A stretch of 48,098 nucleotides of DNA from Candidatus Saccharimonadota bacterium (lineage in GTDB: Bacteria; Patescibacteriota; Saccharimonadia; Saccharimonadales; Saccharimonadaceae): positions 1 through 48,098 of the forward strand of contig JAEEHN010000011.1 in assembly GCA_016280905.1 (NCBI GenBank), in the 5' to 3' direction. The position numbers and the translations under genes are program-made. The stretch's first letter is position 1. The number at the start of each line of letters is the position of its first letter. Shown in pieces: positions 7,580 through 13,809 of this stretch. Under the pieces are notes generated by a model. The model worked only from the letters and a program-made list of their open reading frames with translations, had not been told where the DNA came from and did not search any database.

Positions 7580-7993
7580 TTATTTTATTTTATTCAAATC
7601 ACCGTGCACGAACACTGGACCAAACCCCATTATTTCGTCATACATTGGTCCAGGAAAAACATCATTTTCAATAAAAATCTTCTTCCGTTCACGATGCGCA
7701 ATATATAATTCTATCAAAGCCGCACCACCAACATAACCTGAAATATTATGTTTATCATAATTCAATAAATAAAAAGCATCACACCATTTACCAACCCTCT
7801 CTTCGCTATCTTCAAAAAGCTTCCTAATCAACTTTACATGAGCTTCATCGCTTTCAGCCCAAGTCCTTTCCTCTAGCTCCGGGTCCTCAACGGTAGACGG
7901 CAACATTACTTCATGCCCAAGTCTTTCAAGTTTTTCTTTAATGTCTGGCAACTTATCCCAAAAACTACTCGATGCCGCTAAAAAAATCTTCAT
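7580..7993 (-). CDS. Nucleoside 2-deoxyribosyltransferase-like protein
   Basis: About 137 aa from the internal ATG (MKIFLAASSSFWDKL). The ORF-track start at 8011 is a TTG lying inside the promoter and is rejected. MKIFLAASSSF, the charged LGHEVMLPSTVEDPE segment, CDAFYLLNYDKHNISGYVGGAALIELYIAH and the following ERKKIFI match the Rossmann-like nucleoside 2-deoxyribosyltransferase/DUF4406 fold, where GY/G-x-x-x-x-E supplies the catalytic Glu. TATAAT ends 6 nt before the ATG, so the mRNA should be leaderless. The exact substrate is unknown. Confidence 0.75.
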   Translation of the reverse strand: MKIFLAASSSFWDKLPDIKEKLERLGHEVMLPSTVEDPELEERTWAESDEAHVKLIRKLFEDSEERVGKWCDAFYLLNYDKHNISGYVGGAALIELYIAHRERKKIFIENDVFPGPMYDEIMGFGPVFVHGDLNKIK

Positions 7994-7999
7994 ACCTTT

Positions 8000-8098
8000 A
8001 TTATACACCAAAATATGTTATAATAATACCAACAATAACAGGTTATACAGGTTGGTTATGAATTTAAAGATCGGTATCTTGAATTTCTGAACCAACCT
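8000..8098 (+). repeat. ychF-5'-derived repeat unit U4
   Basis: The minus TATAAT is at 8000-8005. The hairpin spans 8049-8098 and starts 2 nt past the stop of the hydrolase gene. The micro-ORF 8058-8090 encodes MNLKIGILNF using GGT for Gly and ending in TGA, both unlike other copies but synonymous. Confidence 0.9.
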
Positions 8099-8100
8099 GT

Positions 8101-8664
8101 TTAAATATTGTTTACTATATCCACTACTTCTGGTAATTCTTCTAAACCGCTTTTTTTACCCATGTGACCAATCCCGGAAATAAGACAGTCTTTCGCACCG
8201 ATAATAGTCGGGTATTTCTTCAGAATGTCAAACGGAACAATGTGGTCATCGTCACTATAAATCGAATATGCTTTTCCGATTAGCTCAGGAAGTTTCGCTA
8301 ATTCTTCGTCAGTTAAACGAAGCGGAGCAATTACATTGTTCAAATCGTCACGACCTTCGTTTATAAATGGCTCACCAAAACCGGCTAAACTCACATACCC
8401 ACGAATAGCAATATTGTTCTTACATAAATATTTAAGGGACATAATGTTACCAATCGAATGAGCAATTATAATCGTATTATCATTCAAACCGGTCTTATAT
8501 TGGTCAAAAACAGCAAAATAACTATCTATTGTGATATCGGTTTGTGTTGGGAATTGCGGTATTACAACCTCATGGCCATTTTGTTCAAAAGTTTCTTTAA
8601 AATAATTAAAGATTTTTGGCGTTCCATTGTATCCATGAACTAGAAAGATTGTTGGTTTACTCAT
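8101..8664 (-). CDS. RBBP9/YdeN-type alpha/beta hydrolase
   Basis: The protein is 187 aa. IFLVHGYNGTP forms the oxyanion region, TIIIAHSIGN is the nucleophile elbow (Ser in AHSIG), YSDDDHIVP supplies the acid, and SGIGHMGKKSG the catalytic His. The triad is therefore complete. Length and motif order fit the RBBP9/YdeN serine hydrolases. The substrate is unknown. TATAAT ends 7 nt before the ATG with no Shine-Dalgarno. It is one of the cassette-like genes, bounded by U4 and U5. Confidence 0.9.
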   Translation of the reverse strand: MSKPTIFLVHGYNGTPKIFNYFKETFEQNGHEVVIPQFPTQTDITIDSYFAVFDQYKTGLNDNTIIIAHSIGNIMSLKYLCKNNIAIRGYVSLAGFGEPFINEGRDDLNNVIAPLRLTDEELAKLPELIGKAYSIYSDDDHIVPFDILKKYPTIIGAKDCLISGIGHMGKKSGLEELPEVVDIVNNI

Positions 8665-8671
8665 ATCTTAA

Positions 8672-8770
8672 ATTATACATCAAAATATGTTATAATTATA
8701 CCCATAATAACAGATATCACAGGTTGGTTATGAACTTAAAGATAGGGATCTTGTATTTCTAAACCAACCT
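8672..8770 (+). repeat. ychF-5'-derived repeat unit U5
   Basis: The minus TATAAT is at 8672-8677. The hairpin spans 8721-8770 and is followed by a strong plus-strand T-run. The micro-ORF 8730-8762 encodes MNLKIGILYF, with one amino-acid change (Asn to Tyr) and synonymous AAC, ATA and GGG codons. Confidence 0.9.
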
Positions 8771-8790
8771 TTTTTCGTAGAAATTTTTAA

Positions 8791-9345
8791 TCAGATTTCA
8801 ATTATTTTATAACCGGAGACGTATTCAATTCGTGTCCCATTGTAATCCCGAACCATATTTTCTTCAGTCGGATACGTGTGGCCATGTAGCAAAACCTTAG
8901 GATGACATCTATCTATATAACTTTTCAAGCCATCAAATCCTTGGTGGGCAATTTCATCCTCATCATTTATTCCGCGAGGAGGACAGTGCGATACAAATAT
9001 GTCAACAGGCGGGAAAATCGCAAACATCCTATCTGCCTCTTCTTGCGTATACATAATAGCTTGTGGATTCTCTTTGTATCTCACACAGCCCTGGAAGCCG
9101 CCAAAAGAATATCCGCCAAAATTCCAAGTATGCATATGTAGATTCAGCATACCAATTTCGTTCATATATTCGCCCGCATCGTGATTGCCATAAACACCAA
9201 TTTTTGGAATATTAGTTTTCGCTAAAGACAAAAGCATTGTGCGCTCGAAATCCCCCAAAGAAATAATCAAATCCACCTTTTCATTTTCTGCCAATTGTGA
9301 TAAATCGATATTTGGATTCCTATCCGCTATTACAAGACACTTCAT
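8791..9345 (-). CDS. Calcineurin-like metallophosphoesterase
   Basis: This 184-aa protein shows the metallophosphoesterase motifs in order: MKCLVIADRNPN, SLGDFERT (GD motif), YGNHDAGEYM (GNHD), IFVSHCPPRG (H), and VLLHGHTYPTEEN (GHTH-like). The first motif has ADRN in place of the usual DxH, so one metal ligand may be missing. Small phosphodiesterases of this kind act on diverse phosphoesters. TATAAT ends 7 nt before the ATG (leaderless). Confidence 0.88.
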   Translation of the reverse strand: MKCLVIADRNPNIDLSQLAENEKVDLIISLGDFERTMLLSLAKTNIPKIGVYGNHDAGEYMNEIGMLNLHMHTWNFGGYSFGGFQGCVRYKENPQAIMYTQEEADRMFAIFPPVDIFVSHCPPRGINDEDEIAHQGFDGLKSYIDRCHPKVLLHGHTYPTEENMVRDYNGTRIEYVSGYKIIEI

Positions 9346-9352
9346 AATAATG

Positions 9353-9449
9353 ATTATATACCAAAATATGCTATAATTATACCCATAATAACAGATAGAA
9401 AGGTTGGCTTTGAATTTAAAGATTGGAATCTTGAATTTTTAAACCAACC
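9353..9449 (+). repeat. ychF-5'-derived repeat unit U6 (TTG-start micro-ORF)
   Basis: The minus TATAAT is at 9353-9358. The hairpin spans 9401-9449. The micro-ORF 9410-9442 encodes MNLKIGILNF but starts with TTG, exactly as ychF itself does, and its leader reads GATAGAAAGGTTGG. The TTG start and the GAAAGG leader make it the copy most like the present-day ychF site. Confidence 0.9.
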
Positions 9450-9543
9450 CATGACCACATATATACCGCTCTCCGTTAAAGTCCGGCTACCAAAACCAAA
9501 CCACAAAAACCACTTTAGCCCAAAATAACTGGACCAAGTTATG

Positions 9544-11577
9544 CTATTTTTCTAAGTCGTTATTTTTGCGAGTTGCTTCAAAATACCTTAATACTACAGG
9601 CTCAAGAGCATCATAGAAACTACTATCTGCATTCTCTATATCTTCTTTTGTTCTAATCCCATTTGCCAACGCTTCTTCAACTTTATAAATTCTTTTGCCG
9701 TCGTAAACATGTGTTTTTACATTACGAGAACTGCCTTTTAGTCTAAAAACTATATTTATAAAATTACAATTGCCGGGCATACTATAAAAAGAGTTCCTAT
9801 CGTCACTATCTTTTTTTCGCAACAACTGATTTTGCACATCATAAATCCTAATATCAAAAGAATCAAATCCAGGAAAATTTTGTTCTGCCGGCAAGCCTTT
9901 TTCCGTGGCAGACCCTATATTATAAATAGCTTCTTCTAGTGCGCTTTTTATAAAATCCAAGCGTTTAAGTTGTTCCATTTGCAAAACTTCAAGACATCTT
10001 TTTTCTAGTGGAGTTGGGTTTATTTGGCGTGGTATATCATAATTGCGTCCAATACCCTCCAGCGTGCGATAAGCTCTTTTGTATCTTGACATACTTAAAA
10101 GTTCTGCTATTTTTTCATCCATTTCCTCATATGTATCATTTTCACTTATTGAAGCAAGTAGCTCCTCGCCTTTTTTCTCTGCTTTTTCTGCATAAATTGA
10201 CCGTTCAATATTAACTATTGGTATACCGAAATACTTAGCATGACGAAGCGATTCTTCAGTGATTCTTCCGTTTTCAACGATAATGTAGTCTGGTTTCTTG
10301 GGAATACCATTTTCAGTATAACGTCTTAGCAATACTTCATTGTATATGTTCGTTCCATCTGCACCTTCAAGTCGTTTTATGGCATCCGGGTCCAGCAAGG
10401 TAGTCTCTGCGCCACCAGCCATATTACTGGTACCACCATCACCATTGAAGACTGAAATTACAGAATCTGCCCGAACATTGTCAAATCCATAAATCAAATT
10501 ACCAGATTTGTGACTGCCGATATTTCGTTCAGAATTCCAATAAGACGCTGATATCGTATCGCCTCTAGCGTCACTATTTCTTGTACCAAATCCACTTGCT
10601 TTTTCCGCTTCATCGCGTCGTTCGGCCCAAACGGATGGGTCATCTAAAATTCTTCTAAAAGTCTCCGTCCCTATTTCACCTGGTTTATTCGCACTCCTAT
10701 AATCTATGGTTGTCGAAAGCAATGAAAAAGGAAGTCCTTTTAGGTCATAGACTGGTATATCTGTATCTTCAAAAGGAACTGTGCGTTTTTGAATTTCGGG
10801 ATTTTCCGAAATAGCTTCCATTTCTAAATCATCAACTGTTAATAGGTGAGAATTTAGGTCACGCTCTACCACTTCTTGAACTCTTTGCTTTTTGAACCTG
10901 TCACGCTTATTGTAATCAAATACATCTCTAGCTGTTGCCATATCTCTTTCAAGAGCTTCCTTTTCTCTCCTGGCTTTCTCAGCCTCATATTCCGCATTTC
11001 TTCTCTCCCTTTCAAGGGCTTCAGCTTTCTCTCTTTCTTCTATAGCTTTTCTTCTAGCAGCTTCTTCTTCGTGATATTCACTTAGGGCAACGTGCATGGC
11101 TTCTCTTTCGCGTCGTTCTTCGCTTCGCTTGGTCTTTATTCCTAACTTATCAGCAATCAGTCTGACTGTTTTTGTGAAGGTGTTTGGTCGAGAGGTAATT
11201 TGCTTTCTTTCGTATTCATCGACATTAAAAAAATCTAAATCGGATTTTATTCTATCAATCCTGGAGCGTTCAGCTATATCATATTTGCTCAATTTTCTTT
11301 TCGCCGTTGAAGGCAATTGTTCTTGAGATGAAGATTCATCTTCAACGATTTCTGTTCCCGTAGAAGTAGATTCTCCGACATTACTTTTTCTATACGACTC
11401 CTCCACTTTGGCTTTAGCTTGAGAGATCTTTTCTTGTCTTTCTTCCTGCGTTTCATTCCTCACGACTTTATTTATATTAACACTCATAGGCCCATCTTGT
11501 GCCAATTCTTCAAGTTCAGACCATTCATTTTTCTCGCTCAGCCCAATGTTGCCTTTTTGCTTTTCGCCACTATTCAT
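9544..11577 (-). CDS. Large hypothetical coiled-coil protein (677 aa)
   Basis: The N-terminal third is highly charged; about residues 160-215 (EEAARRKAIEEREKAEALER...) are a strong coiled coil. The C-terminal two thirds look globular, with FEDTDIPVYDLKGLPFSLLSTTIDYR, SASYWNSERNIG, and KPDYIIVENGRITEESLRHAKYFGIPIVNI, which reads like a nucleotide- or ligand-fold strand-helix-strand unit. There is no signal peptide or transmembrane helix, so it is probably cytosolic or exported by another route. I recognise no family. TATAAT ends 7 nt before the ATG. It is far larger than the other genes in the array and lies between U6 and U7. Confidence 0.75.
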   Translation of the reverse strand: MNSGEKQKGNIGLSEKNEWSELEELAQDGPMSVNINKVVRNETQEERQEKISQAKAKVEESYRKSNVGESTSTGTEIVEDESSSQEQLPSTAKRKLSKYDIAERSRIDRIKSDLDFFNVDEYERKQITSRPNTFTKTVRLIADKLGIKTKRSEERREREAMHVALSEYHEEEAARRKAIEEREKAEALERERRNAEYEAEKARREKEALERDMATARDVFDYNKRDRFKKQRVQEVVERDLNSHLLTVDDLEMEAISENPEIQKRTVPFEDTDIPVYDLKGLPFSLLSTTIDYRSANKPGEIGTETFRRILDDPSVWAERRDEAEKASGFGTRNSDARGDTISASYWNSERNIGSHKSGNLIYGFDNVRADSVISVFNGDGGTSNMAGGAETTLLDPDAIKRLEGADGTNIYNEVLLRRYTENGIPKKPDYIIVENGRITEESLRHAKYFGIPIVNIERSIYAEKAEKKGEELLASISENDTYEEMDEKIAELLSMSRYKRAYRTLEGIGRNYDIPRQINPTPLEKRCLEVLQMEQLKRLDFIKSALEEAIYNIGSATEKGLPAEQNFPGFDSFDIRIYDVQNQLLRKKDSDDRNSFYSMPGNCNFINIVFRLKGSSRNVKTHVYDGKRIYKVEEALANGIRTKEDIENADSSFYDALEPVVLRYFEATRKNNDLEK

Positions 11578-11584
11578 ACCTTAT

Positions 11585-11682
11585 ATTATATAACAAATTA
11601 TGTTGTAATTATACCAACAATAACAGATATCACAGGTTGGTTATGAATTTAAAAATCGGAATCTTGAACTTCTAAACCAACC
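11585..11682 (+). repeat. ychF-5'-derived repeat unit U7
   Basis: The minus TATAAT is at 11585-11590. The hairpin spans 11634-11682. The micro-ORF 11643-11675 encodes MNLKIGILNF with synonymous AAA, AAC and TTC codons. This is the repeat nearest to ychF; the next homologous sequence is the ychF 5' region itself. Confidence 0.9.
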
Positions 11683-11750
11683 AGTCTCTTTTATCCAGTT
11701 TATTACCAAAATTCGTTTACCAAAACCTAAATGGAAAAGCATCATAATCA

Positions 11751-11799
11751 AACAAAAAAGAAGGCGACATCCCGCATATATCCAATGCAGGACTCGCCT
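11751..11799 (-). terminator. Intrinsic terminator of the CdiA-CT-like gene
   Basis: On the minus strand AGGCGAGTCCTGCAT pairs imperfectly with ATGCGGGATGTCGCCT and is followed by TTCTTTTTTG. It lies 23 nt after the stop at 11823, so it ends the nuclease gene transcript. Confidence 0.8.
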
Positions 11800-11822
11800 C
11801 CAATAACTTAATTATACTCCAA

Positions 11823-12212
11823 TTACTTTCCAAAATCAAGTATCTTACGAGATTTGGTAATTACCTTTAATTTTTGTAAGCTTTTCGAGCTGTCAAACTC
11901 TTTCTCTAGCTCTTGCAAACATCTTTCCTGCGAGCGTTTTGCTCGCCTCAAATCAACAATAACATTCCTGGATTGTTTTACCGCCTTTTGAATTGTATTC
12001 TGCATCAAATATTTTCCTTCACCTTTCGGACTTTTCATTTCCCATCTTAGCCCGTTCATCACAATATCTGGTGCGCGAACTCCTCTTTTCTCACTCTTTG
12101 GAATTAATTCTATATCAACCCCCATTTCAGTAAACAATAAAACTGTCTTATACTCATGTTTTTCAAGAATCACGCCATTAGGAATAATTTTACCTTTTTT
12201 CATGCGAAGCAT
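11823..12212 (-). CDS. CdiA C-terminal tRNase-like nuclease domain protein
   Basis: The 129-aa protein carries LIPKSEKRGVRAPDIVMNGLRWEMKSPKGEG then NTIQKAVKQSRNVIVDLRRAKRSQE, the pattern of PD-(D/E)xK-like nuclease domains found at the C-termini of contact-dependent inhibition toxins and in phage-type proteins (APDI...WEMK core, QSRNVIVDLRR). It stands alone with no export domain. It could be a toxin, a phage-derived nuclease or a domesticated enzyme. A neighbouring immunity gene is not certain; the 99-aa gene upstream is a candidate. A terminator follows. Confidence 0.7.
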   Translation of the reverse strand: MLRMKKGKIIPNGVILEKHEYKTVLLFTEMGVDIELIPKSEKRGVRAPDIVMNGLRWEMKSPKGEGKYLMQNTIQKAVKQSRNVIVDLRRAKRSQERCLQELEKEFDSSKSLQKLKVITKSRKILDFGK

Positions 12213-12257
12213 TATATCTAATTTACCTCAATTTTTCAACCCCTACCTACAACGTGA

Positions 12258-12322
12258 TACAATATAAATATCGAAGTTCTTGCAGGGTGCAGTATGCGCC
12301 GAGCGCGAGAGCTTCCTTTTTT
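12258..12322 (+). ncRNA. Candidate small RNA A of a tandem pair
   Basis: A TACAAT -10 (12258-12263) is followed 9 nt later by a hairpin whose ends GAAG...CTTC pair (12273-12315) and by a run of six T. This is a complete minimal transcription unit of about 50 nt: promoter box, structured RNA and intrinsic terminator. No ORF is present. The sequence matches no riboswitch or sRNA family I know. Confidence 0.5.
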
Positions 12323-12326
12323 ATGA

Positions 12327-12390
12327 TATAATGTTATCGAAAGTCCGCCAGGCAGTGATGGACATGCACAGGTTCGGGGCTTTCTTTTTT
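12327..12390 (+). ncRNA. Candidate small RNA B of a tandem pair
   Basis: A perfect TATAAT (12327-12332) is followed by a hairpin with paired ends GAAAGTCC...GGGGCTTTC (12339-12384) and six T. The -10 boxes of A and B are 69 nt apart, and both RNAs share the order -10, ATCGAA start, CAGG..CAGT-like centre, paired CTTTC/CTTC end and T-run. They look like diverged tandem duplicates. Confidence 0.5.
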
Positions 12391-12391
12391 A

Positions 12392-12417
12392 ATAAAAAGG
12401 CTCGGCAACGCCGAGCC
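12392..12417 (-). terminator. Intrinsic terminator after the 99-aa gene
   Basis: A perfect 8-bp stem GGCTCGGC/GCCGAGCC with a 3-nt loop (12399-12417) is followed on the minus strand by TTTTTAT. It closes the 12435-12734 transcript and converges on small RNA B. Confidence 0.85.
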
Positions 12418-12434
12418 AAACATAAGAAAAACAT

Positions 12435-12734
12435 TTAACGCTTAACAGGACTCCACCTTCCAAACACTTGATAATAAAGCTGTTTTACGTCGCCATCGCT
12501 CATATCACTAATTTGTTCAATTTTCCGCAACACAACATTTAATGCTTTTTCACTATCAGCTTTACTCTGCTCAACAAAGGAATCATCAAAAACCGCTTCA
12601 CCGCGCAGACTGCTTATCGCCCTTTCCGAAAAATCCTCTAAACACTTCACACACGATTGCGCATATTCTTTATTACAATATGTCATCAGCTCCTTTCGCA
12701 TCACGTCAAATTCGTTTTCCTTTTTAAAGAACAT
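12435..12734 (-). CDS. Hypothetical small helical protein
   Basis: This 99-aa protein is charged and mostly helical, with three Cys (TYCNKEYAQSCVKCLEDF) that might bind metal. No domain recognised. Unlike the cassette genes it has a true leader: TTGAAT-17-TATAAT (12766-12794), then GGAGG 8 nt before the ATG. It is divergent from ychF and shares the two-way promoter region from which the repeat units derive. Its own terminator follows. It may be the original divergent neighbour of ychF, or part of the newest insertion. Confidence 0.7.
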   Translation of the reverse strand: MFFKKENEFDVMRKELMTYCNKEYAQSCVKCLEDFSERAISSLRGEAVFDDSFVEQSKADSEKALNVVLRKIEQISDMSDGDVKQLYYQVFGRWSPVKR

Positions 12735-12765
12735 AACTTAGCCCTCCACTCTGAATTTTCCTTGA

Positions 12766-12819
12766 ATTATACCATAAGATGATATATAATTCAAGATATA
12801 ATATAATGAAAGGTTGGTT
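12766..12819. promoter_or_regulatory. Two-way promoter and leader of ychF, parent of the repeat units
   Basis: On the minus strand TTGAAT (12789-12794) and TATAAT (12766-12771), 17 nt apart, serve the 99-aa gene. On the plus strand two overlapping TATAAT boxes (12797-12807) serve ychF. The AAAGGTTGGTT leader directly precedes the TTG start at 12820. The region aligns along its length with U1-U7, including the minus -10, which shows that the repeats copy this locus rather than only a short motif. Confidence 0.75.
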
Positions 12820-13809
12820 TTGAATTTAAAGATCGGAATAATTGGATTGCCAAATGTCGGGAAGAGCACGCTATTCAATGCATTAACGAATGCTGGCGTA
12901 TTATCGGCGAATTATCCATTTGCTACGATAGAGCCAAACTTAGGAATCGTACCAGTACCGGACGAGAGGCTAAAAACACTAGGCAAACTATATGCAACAG
13001 AAAAAATTGTGCCAGCTACAGTGGAATTTGTAGATATCGCTGGATTAGTAGCAGGAGCCAGTAAAGGCGAAGGTCTCGGTAACAAATTCCTCGCCCACAT
13101 TCGCGAATGTCAAGCTATTTGTCATGTGGTCAGAGCCTTCAAAGATAATGACATTGTTCGCGCCGACAACAAACCTGAAGACGATATTATTAAACAAGCT
13201 AAAGACGACATTGATATTATTAATTTAGAATTACAACTAGCCGACGAAGAAACTAGAGCAAAAATAGAAGCCAAGCGTAAAAAATCGCCAGAAGATGAAA
13301 ATATTCCCTATCTTACTGATAAACCCGTCATCTATATGTTTAATGTCGATGAACAAGGTCTTGTCGACAAAAACCTCCAAAAACAGCTACATAACCTAAT
13401 TATACCACACGAAGCGATTTTTGTCAATGCCAAACTTGAAGAAGAAATGTCTGGCATGTCCCACGAAGAACGTAAGGAATTTCTAAAAAGCTACAGTGTA
13501 GAACATGATGCCCTAGAAGAGCTCATTAAAGCTGCTTACAAAACTCTTGGGCTTCAATCCTTTCTCACTGCCGGCAAAAAAGAATGCCGCGCTTGGACCA
13601 TCAAACAAGGTTTCACCGCTCCCGAAGCTGCCGGCACTATTCATACCGATTTTGAACGCGGTTTCATTGCCGCTCAAATTTGCAACTACGACGACCTCAA
13701 AGAGCTTGGTTCTGAGCAGGCTGTAAGAGCCGCCGGCAAACTCCGCACCGAAGGCAAAACTTATATCATGCAAGATGGCGACGTTGTTGAATTTAAATTT
13801 AACGTCTAG
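12820..13809 (+). CDS. ychF: Redox-regulated ATPase/GTPase YchF (OLA1 family)
   Basis: The protein is 329 aa. It has the G1 P-loop GLPNVGKSTLFNALT, the hydrophobic G2 region NYPFATIEPNLG, G3 DIAGLVAGASKGEGLGNKFL, and an NxxE-type G4 (NVDE) giving ATP preference. A helical insert (about residues 130-200) and the C-terminal TGS-like domain (RAWTIKQGFTAPEAAGTIHTDFERGFIAA...) are present. YchF binds ribosomes and influences translation. The start is TTG at 12820 (MNLKIGIIGLPN), not the TTG at 12814, because other YchF proteins begin just before the (K/F)xGIxGLPN strand. Its first seven codons are copied into the seven repeat units. It converges with the next gene by 4 nt. Confidence 0.96.
   Translation: MNLKIGIIGLPNVGKSTLFNALTNAGVLSANYPFATIEPNLGIVPVPDERLKTLGKLYATEKIVPATVEFVDIAGLVAGASKGEGLGNKFLAHIRECQAICHVVRAFKDNDIVRADNKPEDDIIKQAKDDIDIINLELQLADEETRAKIEAKRKKSPEDENIPYLTDKPVIYMFNVDEQGLVDKNLQKQLHNLIIPHEAIFVNAKLEEEMSGMSHEERKEFLKSYSVEHDALEELIKAAYKTLGLQSFLTAGKKECRAWTIKQGFTAPEAAGTIHTDFERGFIAAQICNYDDLKELGSEQAVRAAGKLRTEGKTYIMQDGDVVEFKFNV

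Larger units (their letters stand above)
6257..12837 (-). mobile_element. Putative ychF-targeted gene-cassette array (integron-like)
   Basis: Seven ~100-bp direct repeats (U1-U7) and the ychF 5' end itself bound a series of minus-strand genes of unrelated function. Each repeat duplicates the ychF promoter/leader/start region and completes it into an imperfect hairpin. Each downstream minus-strand gene starts right after a TATAAT that belongs to the repeat. The layout (gene, hairpin, next gene, hairpin) with one fixed end at ychF matches a cassette array. What is seen is the repeat and its relation to ychF; that cassettes move by recombination is inferred. No integrase or transposase occurs in the window. 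Confidence 0.55.

Noticed and set aside
7994-8011. TTG start of the 143-aa track ORF
   Set aside because: It overlaps the TATAAT promoter; the ATG at 7993 is the better start.
6257-11690. Repeats considered as a CRISPR array
   Set aside because: Spacing is hundreds to thousands of bases, spacers are genes, and there are no cas genes.
6257-11690. Repeats considered as ordinary intrinsic terminators or REP elements
   Set aside because: T-runs occur only on the plus strand and only in some copies, opposite to the neighbouring genes, and homology extends through promoter and ychF codons.
5713-13809. Integrase, transposase or recombinase within the array
   Set aside because: I looked for tyrosine- or serine-recombinase and DDE motifs in all ORFs here and saw none; the enzyme, if any, must be elsewhere.
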